This document shows positions 1 through 5,542 of a stretch of 10,552 nt of DNA, piece after piece. The notes below the pieces were generated by a model. The model saw only the letters and a program-made list of their open reading frames with translations. It searched no databases and was not told the origin of the DNA. The position numbers and the translations under genes are program-made. The stretch comes from Acidimicrobium sp. BACL17 MAG-120823-bin42 (GTDB lineage Bacteria; Actinomycetota; Acidimicrobiia; Acidimicrobiales; Ilumatobacteraceae), in the NCBI GenBank assembly GCA_001438985.1, contig LIAZ01000028.1, positions 1 through 10,552 of the forward strand. Direction: 5' to 3'. Position 1 is the stretch's first letter. The number at the start of each line of letters is the position of its first letter.

Positions 1-1237
1 TTACTTCTTCGCGTCGACCACTTTCAATATCAATGTCGATATCGGGAGGGCCGTCTCGTTCGGGAGATAAAAAACGCTCAAACAGCAAACCAAGCGAAAC
101 AGCATCAGCCTTTGTGATGTCGAGCGAATAACACACAGCACTGTTAGCTGCGCTTCCACGACCTTGGCAATAAATATTGCTGCGCGCACAAAACTGCACG
201 ATGTCCCACACCACCAAGAAGTAACCAGCAAAACCAAGTAGCTCAATCATTTCTAGTTCGTGATCAATCACACGCCATGCACGCGCACGAAGCGAAAGAT
301 CTTCAGCAGAATCGCGTGGCCGAATGCCATATCTGCGTGTAGCACCAGCCTCGACAAGTACGCGCAGATATGCAATCTCATCGAGCCCATCGGGACAGGG
401 AAAAGGTGGCAACTGTGGAGCCACTAAGCGCAGATCGAATGCAGCATGCATGCCCATTTCGGCGGCCTGCTGCACAACACCTGGATAGCGAACGAAGCGA
501 CGGTTTTGTTCGGCCCCACTTCGTAAATATGCCGTTGCCGCGGGAGGAAGTCGTGGGTCAATGTCGTCAAGACTGGAACGCTCGCGCACAGCAGCAACCG
601 CCGTGGCAAGTTTGTGCTGTGCAGGCGTTGCATACAACACATCATTTGTCGCAATACATGCAATATCACTGCGGTGTGCAAGACGCGCCAACTCATCGTT
701 GCGTACCGAGTCGAGTGGATCACCGTGATCCCACAGCTCCATCACCACGCTGTCTTTGCCAAACACCGACACCAGTTGTTGCACACGACGTTGGGCAGTT
801 GCGGGACCTTGTGCATATAACGCCCGCGAAACCACACCACTCTTGCCGCCGGTCAACACCCACCAGTCGCCGAGTGAAAACTCGGCTAAATGCTCAATTC
901 CAAATACTGGACGATCTTTGCTTCCAGCGAGTTGGCCTGCACTAATGGCACTTGACAAGTGTGCATAGCCACGAGGATTGCGCGCAATCACCACAATGTC
1001 ACCCACGGCTTCACCAACACTGCACTGCAGTTCGGCACCAAACACCGTTGGCAATTTCAATGCTCGTGCAGCCTGAGCAAATCGAACAATGCCATACAGT
1101 CCGTTGCGATCAGTAAGTGCAAGCGACTGCAACCCAAGCGTTACTGCTTGTTCAACGAGTTGCTCTGGATGCGACGCGCCTTGCAGAAATGAAAAGTTTG
1201 AGCGGCAGTGCAACTCTGCATACGGAACATCCCCCAT
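1..1237 (-). CDS. dnaE2: DnaE2 (ImuC) error-prone DNA polymerase III alpha subunit, 3' part outside the window
   Basis: This is the C-family polymerase that performs damage-induced mutagenic translesion synthesis together with ImuA' and ImuB. The first 412 codons are present in one uninterrupted frame; the family is usually over 1000 residues, so the rest lies beyond position 1. Visible landmarks are the PHP domain start (AELHCRSNFSFLQGASHPE, residues 7-25), LALTDRNGLYGIVRF (39-53), the ELWDHGDPLDS stretch typical of DnaE2, the GRGSAANSAVCY nucleotide-binding motif (359-370), and PDIDIDI (398-404). In the last motif D401 and D403 are the palm catalytic aspartates. Two PHP metal-site positions that are His in active PHP domains are Arg here (R12, R44), so PHP activity is probably lost, as in many DnaE2 proteins. 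The start is the first ATG after the SOS box and has no Shine-Dalgarno sequence. The gene has its own SOS box 13 nt upstream. Identity is near certain. Confidence 0.96.
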   Translation of the reverse strand, partial: MGDVPYAELHCRSNFSFLQGASHPEQLVEQAVTLGLQSLALTDRNGLYGIVRFAQAARALKLPTVFGAELQCSVGEAVGDIVVIARNPRGYAHLSSAISAGQLAGSKDRPVFGIEHLAEFSLGDWWVLTGGKSGVVSRALYAQGPATAQRRVQQLVSVFGKDSVVMELWDHGDPLDSVRNDELARLAHRSDIACIATNDVLYATPAQHKLATAVAAVRERSSLDDIDPRLPPAATAYLRSGAEQNRRFVRYPGVVQQAAEMGMHAAFDLRLVAPQLPPFPCPDGLDEIAYLRVLVEAGATRRYGIRPRDSAEDLSLRARAWRVIDHELEMIELLGFAGYFLVVWDIVQFCARSNIYCQGRGSAANSAVCYSLDITKADAVSLGLLFERFLSPERDGPPDIDIDIESGRREEV

Positions 1238-1243
1238 ACGCTC

Positions 1244-1249
1244 AGGGTA
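1244..1249 (-). promoter_or_regulatory. Putative -10 element of dnaE2 (TACCCT)
   Basis: On the minus strand TACCCT fits the actinobacterial TANNNT -10 pattern. It lies exactly 6 nt before the dnaE2 ATG and one base after the SOS palindrome. A start point about 6-7 nt downstream would fall on or next to the ATG, which predicts a leaderless or nearly leaderless mRNA and fits the absence of a ribosome binding site. No -35 hexamer is recognisable. The imuA' promoter has the same layout, which raises confidence. Confidence 0.5.
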
Positions 1250-1250
1250 G

Positions 1251-1264
1251 CGAACATATGTTCG
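1251..1264. promoter_or_regulatory. LexA/SOS box controlling dnaE2
   Basis: The sequence CGAACATATGTTCG is a perfect palindrome matching the Gram-positive/actinobacterial LexA operator CGAAC-N4-GTTCG. Here symmetry extends to 18 bp (1249-1266). It sits in the 40-nt gap between the NUDIX stop codon and the dnaE2 start, directly upstream of the putative -10 element. Bound LexA would therefore block RNA polymerase until RecA-stimulated cleavage. The identical 14 bp recur upstream of imuA'. Confidence 0.93.
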
Positions 1265-1277
1265 CTTTTATGAAGGA

Positions 1278-1832
1278 CTAGAGCAGTCGGCGTACTGCTC
1301 GCAGACAGCCCGATAAGCCCACATCGCTCATATCGATGGCGGTATCCCAGCCAAACCAGCGCACATCTTGGCTTTCGTCCGCGCCTGGGGCGGGGTCGGC
1401 ATCAGGGGCGTACATCAGGTATCGAAGGTCGAGGTGGGTGTGCCCACGGGGGCCAGGGTGCACATCGAGGTGCACCAACCACGGACCGGTTGTGGGGTGA
1501 ACTACGTCGAGTCCGGTTTCTTCCCTCGCCTCGCGGAGGGCTCCCTCTGCCGGCGTTTCGCCTGCATCAATATGTCCACCTGGCTGCAACCACATGTTGA
1601 GCCGCTTATGCAGATGCAAGATAACACCGCGCTCGCCCACAACAATTCCGGATCCTGTGATGTGCGTTGGGTCGGACATTTCGTCAAATGGTTTAGTCAG
1701 CGTTGGCACCAAGTCGAGAAACTTGGTGATTGATTCGCGCTCACGCTCGTCACACGGAATGGCTGCGCTGAATTGCGCACATAGCTCTTGCACAAGTTGC
1801 GCATCAGACTTGGCGTTTGCTCTTACATTCAT
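1278..1832 (-). CDS. NUDIX hydrolase inside the mutasome cluster
   Basis: This 184-residue protein carries a perfect NUDIX box, GX5EX7REUXEEXGU, at residues 86-108 (G86, E92, R100-E101, E104-E105, G107). It therefore should hydrolyse a nucleoside diphosphate linked to another group, with Mg2+ bound by the box glutamates. The preceding HKRLNMWLQPGGHID is the usual strand leading into the box. Substrate cannot be read from the sequence. About 55 N-terminal residues precede the fold and look helical. The gene lies 36 nt after imuB and 40 nt before dnaE2 on the same strand. That position makes oxidised or damaged dNTP cleanup (MutT-like) an attractive idea, but it is inference only. A TAGATT hexamer lies 9 nt upstream of the ATG, so it may have its own promoter besides read-through from imuB. 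No Shine-Dalgarno sequence is seen. Confidence 0.9.
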   Translation of the reverse strand: MNVRANAKSDAQLVQELCAQFSAAIPCDERERESITKFLDLVPTLTKPFDEMSDPTHITGSGIVVGERGVILHLHKRLNMWLQPGGHIDAGETPAEGALREAREETGLDVVHPTTGPWLVHLDVHPGPRGHTHLDLRYLMYAPDADPAPGADESQDVRWFGWDTAIDMSDVGLSGCLRAVRRLL

Positions 1833-1841
1833 GACGCAAAG

Positions 1842-1847
1842 AATCTA
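1842..1847 (-). promoter_or_regulatory. Putative -10 element of the NUDIX gene (TAGATT)
   Basis: Minus-strand TAGATT fits TANNNT and lies 9 nt before the NUDIX ATG, inside the 36-nt gap after imuB. It is suggestive only: there is no -35 element and no SOS box in this gap. The gene may therefore be expressed both constitutively and by SOS read-through. Confidence 0.3.
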
Positions 1848-1868
1848 TCGGCATCGAGTGAAAAATGT

Positions 1869-3494
1869 TCATCCAAAACGTGAAGTAACCCACCACTTGC
1901 CGTGTTCCCTTGTTAGTACAAGGGCTCGCGTGGTTGTTGCAGTGTTGTTACGGCGAACAACAAGCTGGATTCGCACGATTCTGCGCTGCCGCATTGTGTC
2001 CCACCATCGCTCCTCTACAGGCCATGGTCCGGCCCACGACAACACGGTGTAGTGCTGTTGCTGCAACACGACAACACAAGGTTCGGCACTCATTTCGTGT
2101 CGACCACTTACTGTTACATCATTGCCCAGTGCATCACATACCATCACTGGTAATGGCTCGTCGTACACAACTGACGGCGAAGGAGCAGGCAACGCCCCGT
2201 GCCAATGTTCTTGTACGCGCACTGTTTGCTGAGTGCGATGTTCAACATCTACGACAGCGGCAACAGTGAGTGCAAATGTTTCTGATGGATCACGGCCCCC
2301 ACGCCACTCGGGCACACGAACCGACTCGGCTCCGAGCATGGCCGTCAGCCTCTCGATAGCCCGCGATGCCGCCTCATCGGCCTGGGTAGTTGCACCCCAC
2401 AGACCCAATTGGCGACCCTCTCTAGCCCTTAGCCCTATTGGAGAAAGCCGAAACAAAACCACCCCACTGGTCACGGCTCGTTGGGCAACCCACGCCTCCA
2501 TCTGCCACCGCACCCGCTCGGCCATAGCCGCGGCTGTGAGGCCTTCGGGCTGATACCACACTCGATCGCTTTGCTCACCGTGATCGGTCTGCAAACAAAT
2601 ATGTAACCGCACACAACTTGCACCATGACTACCTAAGTGCACAACAAGTTGATCTGCAACTTGGCGCGCAGTGAGCACAACCACATTGACATCTTCTACT
2701 GGCGTCTCAAAACGATGCGTACTTGCATGTTCGGGTGGTGGTGCAATAACTATCGGCGGGTGTCGATCTAATCCGCGTGCAAGTCGCTGCATTTCATTTC
2801 CTGCAGGACCAAAGCGACCAACCAAAATAGATGGCTGTATCTGCGCAATGCTGCCGAGATAAGAAAGGCCAAGTCGTTGCAATAGCGACACAACACTGCG
2901 GTCTATTTCTGCGAAGTCGGCAAGCACTGATACTGGTAACACCGCCAGACACTGTTGGCTTTGACCCTGCGCTACGACTCGTGGCTCACCAACTGCTGCA
3001 GCGCTATGCGCAGCGATGAGCGCAGTAAGTCGACCATCAGCGATGCCCACACCAAAAGGAATTCGCACACCTTGTGCCAACTGATGCAGTGCGTTGTGGG
3101 CAATCTCGGTAAGACGTTGCGCCAGCGCATCATCACCACCCACGTACCGTGACGGACCACGTGTCGCCAGCACCACCACTCCTGGCATGCTCACTTCGAC
3201 AAGCGGAACAAGCTCGGCAATGGCATGTACCACGGGCTCAAACATCAACCTGTCGCGCTCGGGCTGATGATCGACAAGATGCAACTGCGGGCATGTTGCT
3301 TGTGCTTCGCGTTTACGCATGCCGACAACAACTCCATGCTCTATTGCCCCAGTGGTGCATGCAATAACCCGCTGAGCATGCACCACAGCAACGGCTGCAA
3401 TCACTTGGCCACGGGAACGCAGCTCGCACTGAGCAGCAACTGCAGGCCAGTGCGGGCATGCAACCACAGCAACGCGCGTTACGTCAACACTCAT
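1869..3494 (-). CDS. imuB: ImuB, inactive Y-family polymerase homologue and beta-clamp adaptor
   Basis: ImuB is the hub of the mutasome: it binds ImuA', DnaE2 and the sliding clamp and brings the error-prone polymerase to damaged DNA. The 541-residue protein has a Y-family layout, but the catalytic acids are gone. The motif-I position reads ACPHWPAVAA (residues 12-21), and the SxDE position reads VEVSMPGVVVLATRG (99-113). The thumb/HhH region is GRFGPAGNEMQRLARGLDRHP (about 226-246). A clamp-binding motif QLGLWG lies at 362-367, where mycobacterial ImuB also carries one, followed by a C-terminal interaction domain to residue 541. The ATG at 3494 is 9 nt after the imuA' stop; a TTG at 3503 directly abutting that stop would add three residues and cannot be excluded. 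Neither has a clear ribosome binding site, so translational coupling to imuA' is likely. Confidence 0.94.
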   Translation of the reverse strand: MSVDVTRVAVVACPHWPAVAAQCELRSRGQVIAAVAVVHAQRVIACTTGAIEHGVVVGMRKREAQATCPQLHLVDHQPERDRLMFEPVVHAIAELVPLVEVSMPGVVVLATRGPSRYVGGDDALAQRLTEIAHNALHQLAQGVRIPFGVGIADGRLTALIAAHSAAAVGEPRVVAQGQSQQCLAVLPVSVLADFAEIDRSVVSLLQRLGLSYLGSIAQIQPSILVGRFGPAGNEMQRLARGLDRHPPIVIAPPPEHASTHRFETPVEDVNVVVLTARQVADQLVVHLGSHGASCVRLHICLQTDHGEQSDRVWYQPEGLTAAAMAERVRWQMEAWVAQRAVTSGVVLFRLSPIGLRAREGRQLGLWGATTQADEAASRAIERLTAMLGAESVRVPEWRGGRDPSETFALTVAAVVDVEHRTQQTVRVQEHWHGALPAPSPSVVYDEPLPVMVCDALGNDVTVSGRHEMSAEPCVVVLQQQHYTVLSWAGPWPVEERWWDTMRQRRIVRIQLVVRRNNTATTTRALVLTREHGKWWVTSRFG

Positions 3495-3503
3495 GGGGTG
3501 CAA

Positions 3504-4115
3504 CTAGCCAACAAAGCGCAGCGACTGTTGCAGTGCCTTTGGCACACGCCGGCCACTGACGGCAACGTGCACATCGCGACTTTGGATGTGCCCCGCGCCG
3601 CGCTCGATACCGTGCCACTCAGTGGTGCTGGTATGTAACACCACATCGGGTTGAAATACCGACTGCACAACCGAAGCCGACGACCCGCCGATCAGCACCA
3701 ACACGTTTCGTCGGGCCTGAATACGTGCCTGCACACGTCGTGCATCGGCAGCAGTGATTCCTGGTGGAGTTTCAAGCAGCACCACATCAAAGCCATCGGC
3801 AACTGCTGCAACCGTGCTCACCCATTCGGCACGACGAAGTGCTGGTTGCACAAACACCACACGTTGCAATGCAACGCCGTGCTCGCTTGCTGCTTGCACA
3901 CCAATGTTGTTCACCCCCACAACACCCAACCATGAACCGGCTTGCGTTGCACACGACACCATGCGTAAAGCAAGTGCAACTGCTGCATCGCCACTGCACA
4001 ACACGGTGCGCCCGCGAACTAACCCTCCGTCTGGAACAAGCCCAGCGAGATCAGACGACACGGGCAATGTGGGCAAAGGTTCGTGTTGAAACGCTGTATC
4101 TAAGACTGCTCGCAT
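3504..4115 (-). CDS. imuA: ImuA' (RecA-like mutasome accessory protein)
   Basis: This is the first gene of the SOS-controlled imuA'-imuB unit. ImuA' belongs to the RecA/SulA-like group and supports DnaE2-dependent mutagenesis through ImuB. The 203-residue product starts with a short tail, then DLAGLVPDGGLVRGRTVLCSG (about 22-42), which aligns with the RecA-fold entry strand. The place of the P-loop lacks GK[ST], so ATP binding in the usual way is not expected. FDVVLLETPPG marks the Walker B-like strand. The C-terminal 45 residues, rich in Arg and His, would be the ImuB-interaction tail by analogy with mycobacteria. The ATG at 4115 lies 13 nt from the SOS box and 6 nt from a TACAGT -10 candidate. 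Assignment rests on this weak family resemblance plus the decisive context of imuB and the SOS box. Confidence 0.87.
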   Translation of the reverse strand: MRAVLDTAFQHEPLPTLPVSSDLAGLVPDGGLVRGRTVLCSGDAAVALALRMVSCATQAGSWLGVVGVNNIGVQAASEHGVALQRVVFVQPALRRAEWVSTVAAVADGFDVVLLETPPGITAADARRVQARIQARRNVLVLIGGSSASVVQSVFQPDVVLHTSTTEWHGIERGAGHIQSRDVHVAVSGRRVPKALQQSLRFVG

Positions 4116-4121
4116 GCCTTC

Positions 4122-4127
4122 ACTGTA
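4122..4127 (-). promoter_or_regulatory. Putative -10 element of imuA'-imuB (TACAGT)
   Basis: Minus-strand TACAGT fits TANNNT, lies 6 nt before the imuA' ATG and one base after the LexA palindrome. This is the same arrangement as at dnaE2. It predicts a transcript beginning at or next to the ATG. Confidence 0.5.
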
Positions 4128-4128
4128 G

Positions 4129-4142
4129 CGAACATATGTTCG
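4129..4142. promoter_or_regulatory. LexA/SOS box controlling imuA'-imuB
   Basis: The perfect palindrome CGAACATATGTTCG is identical to the dnaE2 box and matches the CGAAC-N4-GTTCG LexA operator. It lies in the 30-nt gap between the stop codon of the cobalamin-binding regulator and the imuA' ATG, beginning 3 nt after that stop. It should make imuA'-imuB DNA-damage inducible while leaving the upstream regulator gene outside direct LexA control, except for read-through. Confidence 0.93.
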
Positions 4143-4145
4143 TAG

Positions 4146-4979
4146 TTACCTGCGAGCGTGCTCGTTTAGTGAACTAATCAGCGAATCCACATTGCCCGCC
4201 CAGAAATCGCCACCCAACACCTGCGCGTGATCATGCCCCCGAACCGCTGCGCCACCCACATACACCGGCACACCCGGGGACGAGCCCTTGACCGTGGCGA
4301 TCGTTTCGCGAGCAGCAGGCAGAGAGCCCTCCACCGTCACACCAACACACACGGCAACCACATCGTTACTCTGCTGCACTGCTTGCGCAAAACTATGTGC
4401 GGGCATGTTTGCACCAAGATCATGCACATCCCAACCTTGACTGCGCACCAAGTCGGCCAGCATTGCAATTGCCAACGCATGCTCTTCTCCCGCTGGCGCA
4501 CCCATGATGATGGTGCCTTTCGAAACTCCGCGCCGTGCAAAACGTGAACCCACTTGCGACATCAAGCGCATCGCGATATTGCTTGCACGATGCTCAACAA
4601 AAATTTCTAACTCGCCTTGCTGCCACCGATATCCAATAGCAACCAACGCTGGGCTCAACACCTGCAGGTACACGTACTGCAGATCGTGACCAGCGCGCAG
4701 TGCCGCCTCAAATACGTCGAGTGCGCCGCGCTCATCACCTTCAATGAGTCGCGCCTCTAGACGCTCTGCCCACGGCGCTTGTTGACGCTTGCCGGCATTG
4801 GCAGTAGCACTTAATCCATTGCCCTTTTGGAACTGCTCCAAATCGCTTTTGCGCACACACCAGCTACGACCAACTTTGTGACCTGGAAGAATCCCTTCAC
4901 GCACATAGCGATACGCAGTCATGTAGTGAACATGCAACGCTTCAGCAACGTCGTGCAAAGAAATGTCGGTATCAACCAT
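4146..4979 (-). CDS. CarH/LitR-like cobalamin-binding regulator with an excisionase-type HTH
   Basis: A predicted transcription factor of 277 residues that senses adenosylcobalamin and possibly light. Residues 6-51 (ISLHDVAEALHVHYMTAYRY..., GRSW, DLEQF) form a HTH_17/excisionase-type DNA-binding domain. A linker follows, then a four-helix cobalamin cap (about 68-150) with the CarH signature W-x9-EH: W119, E129, H130. A Rossmann B12-binding domain follows (about 154-275), with GEEHALA (E165, H167) at the place of CarH GERHEIG, so H167 is the expected lower cobalt ligand. GWDVHDLGANMP is the next strand, and YVGGAAV is the late GG loop. In Thermus CarH a His follows the Trp and becomes the upper ligand after photolysis; here it is Q120. 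Canonical CarH has a MerR-type domain, so the DNA-binding part differs. The gene is 40 nt after the Nfu-like gene and directly precedes imuA'. Cobalamin binding is likely; light sensing is inference. Confidence 0.86.
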   Translation of the reverse strand: MVDTDISLHDVAEALHVHYMTAYRYVREGILPGHKVGRSWCVRKSDLEQFQKGNGLSATANAGKRQQAPWAERLEARLIEGDERGALDVFEAALRAGHDLQYVYLQVLSPALVAIGYRWQQGELEIFVEHRASNIAMRLMSQVGSRFARRGVSKGTIIMGAPAGEEHALAIAMLADLVRSQGWDVHDLGANMPAHSFAQAVQQSNDVVAVCVGVTVEGSLPAARETIATVKGSSPGVPVYVGGAAVRGHDHAQVLGGDFWAGNVDSLISSLNEHARR

Positions 4980-4983
4980 TGCC

Positions 4984-4995
4984 GTGAATTTTCAC
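4984..4995. promoter_or_regulatory. Short inverted repeat GTGAA-N2-TTCAC before the regulator gene
   Basis: GTGAATTTTCAC has 5-bp arms and a 2-bp centre and lies just upstream of the regulator ATG (4 nt separate them). Such a position would suit autorepression by the regulator it precedes. The arms are short and no second copy was found in the window, so this may be chance. Confidence 0.2.
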
Positions 4996-5019
4996 ACGAC
5001 AAGCGTGAGGTTGCGTAAC

Positions 5020-5481
5020 TCAGCCTTGCTTTGCGCGTGCTTTAGCCAGTGCAGCCTGGCTTCTCGCTAACAACGCCGCAGGAATTCGGCTATCAACTAC
5101 ACCTGCAGAGGGGCTTCCATCGGCTGATGGAGCGGCTGTGACTTCACTCTTTGGTGCTTGCGCCATGAGCTCTTCTTCAGATGGTGGCACTTTTCCTGGT
5201 GTCCAGTATTGGTATAAATCTTCAACAACTTTGATCAGCGAATCACTGCTTGACCCAGGCTTTACGTCAACCGTGATCATGTTGCCGTACACATGGACTG
5301 CACTTACCGTGCCAGTCTCAAAAAATCGGTTCGCCAATACGTCTGATGGCTTACCCGTTCGCGATGCAACCGCCGAGGTGTAGCGCTCATGGCCTTGTCC
5401 TGTAAGTGACCGATTGAGCTCGAACCGAACTCGCCCTGGTGTGGCTGATGGCTGCTGTGTAACGGAAACCGGCTGACCCAT
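5020..5481 (-). CDS. Nfu/NifU N-terminal-domain protein
   Basis: A 153-residue protein resembling the Nfu N-terminal (Nfu_N) fold, found in iron-sulphur scaffold proteins. Residues 17-73 show the pattern: a first strand (RVRFELNRSLTG), a segment ending in PSDVLANRFFETGTVSAVHVYGNMITVDV, where the second half resembles the family's 'A..LF.I.GV..V...D.ITV' strand-helix-strand. An amphipathic segment follows (about 80-95). The tail from about 100 is Ala/Pro/Ser-rich and ends in basic ARAKQG. There is no cysteine at all, so the CxxC cluster-binding domain of full Nfu is missing and iron-sulphur binding by itself is unlikely. The ATG at 5481 was chosen because upstream codons have no family resemblance and a TAGTCT hexamer sits 7 nt before it. 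It is divergent from the acyl-CoA dehydrogenase and probably co-transcribed with the cobalamin-binding regulator 40 nt downstream. Function is unknown. Confidence 0.72.
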   Translation of the reverse strand: MGQPVSVTQQPSATPGRVRFELNRSLTGQGHERYTSAVASRTGKPSDVLANRFFETGTVSAVHVYGNMITVDVKPGSSSDSLIKVVEDLYQYWTPGKVPPSEEELMAQAPKSEVTAAPSADGSPSAGVVDSRIPAALLARSQAALAKARAKQG

Positions 5482-5488
5482 GCCCAAC

Positions 5489-5494
5489 AGACTA
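5489..5494 (-). promoter_or_regulatory. Putative -10 element of the Nfu-like gene (TAGTCT)
   Basis: Minus-strand TAGTCT fits TANNNT and lies 7 nt before the ATG at 5481. It falls in the 61-nt divergent spacer, inside a CCAAC-N6-GTTGG inverted repeat (5484-5499). No -35 element is clear. Confidence 0.33.
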
Positions 5495-5529
5495 GTTGGC
5501 TGGCCTTCGCCCAAACCGACCCCGGCAAC

Positions 5530-5535
5530 TACCGT
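5530..5535 (+). promoter_or_regulatory. Putative -10 element of the acyl-CoA dehydrogenase gene (TACCGT)
   Basis: TACCGT fits TANNNT and lies 7 nt before the ATG at 5543, which predicts a leaderless transcript. The spacer shared with the Nfu-like gene is only 61 nt, so the two divergent promoters must overlap in their upstream regions. Confidence 0.33.
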
Positions 5536-5542
5536 TGGGGCT

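Noticed and set aside
1..246. An 81-codon minus-strand reading frame ending at the left edge.
   Set aside because: It is out of frame with the clear DnaE2 coding sequence, which runs uninterrupted through the same bases.
370..945. A 191-codon plus-strand reading frame.
   Set aside because: It is antisense to DnaE2, with no recognisable domain and a composition typical of a shadow frame.
1256..1261. TATGTT inside the SOS palindrome as the -10 element.
   Set aside because: The TACCCT/TACAGT hexamers just downstream are at the 6-nt distance from ATG seen at other genes here, and explain why CTAC is shared by both promoters. TATGTT cannot be wholly excluded.
1853..1871. GTGAA-AAATG-TTCAT near the imuB stop as a second copy of the regulator's inverted repeat.
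   Set aside because: The spacer length differs (5 versus 2) and one arm is imperfect, so it is probably chance.
3495..3503. TTG start for imuB directly abutting the imuA' stop.
   Set aside because: The ATG three codons later places the family's usual N-terminal strand correctly. The TTG remains possible, but neither has a ribosome binding site.
4151..4162. Near-palindrome CGAGCGTGCTCG at the end of the regulator gene.
   Set aside because: It lies inside coding sequence, has only 5-bp arms around a 2-bp centre, and has no T-tract, so it is not a convincing terminator or operator.
4410..4432. DVHDLG (residues 184-189) of the regulator looks like the DxHxxG cobalamin motif.
   Set aside because: Its place, after GW and before ANMP, is that of the second strand of B12 domains (as in EVIDLG-type strands). 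The true ligand motif follows the first strand, at GEEHALA with H167, 37 residues after the EH pair, close to the CarH spacing.
5480..5542. Upstream in-frame ATG for the acyl-CoA dehydrogenase.
   Set aside because: The added 21 residues are unlike the family and would overlap the divergent gene's start; the ATG at 5543 has a TANNNT element 7 nt upstream.
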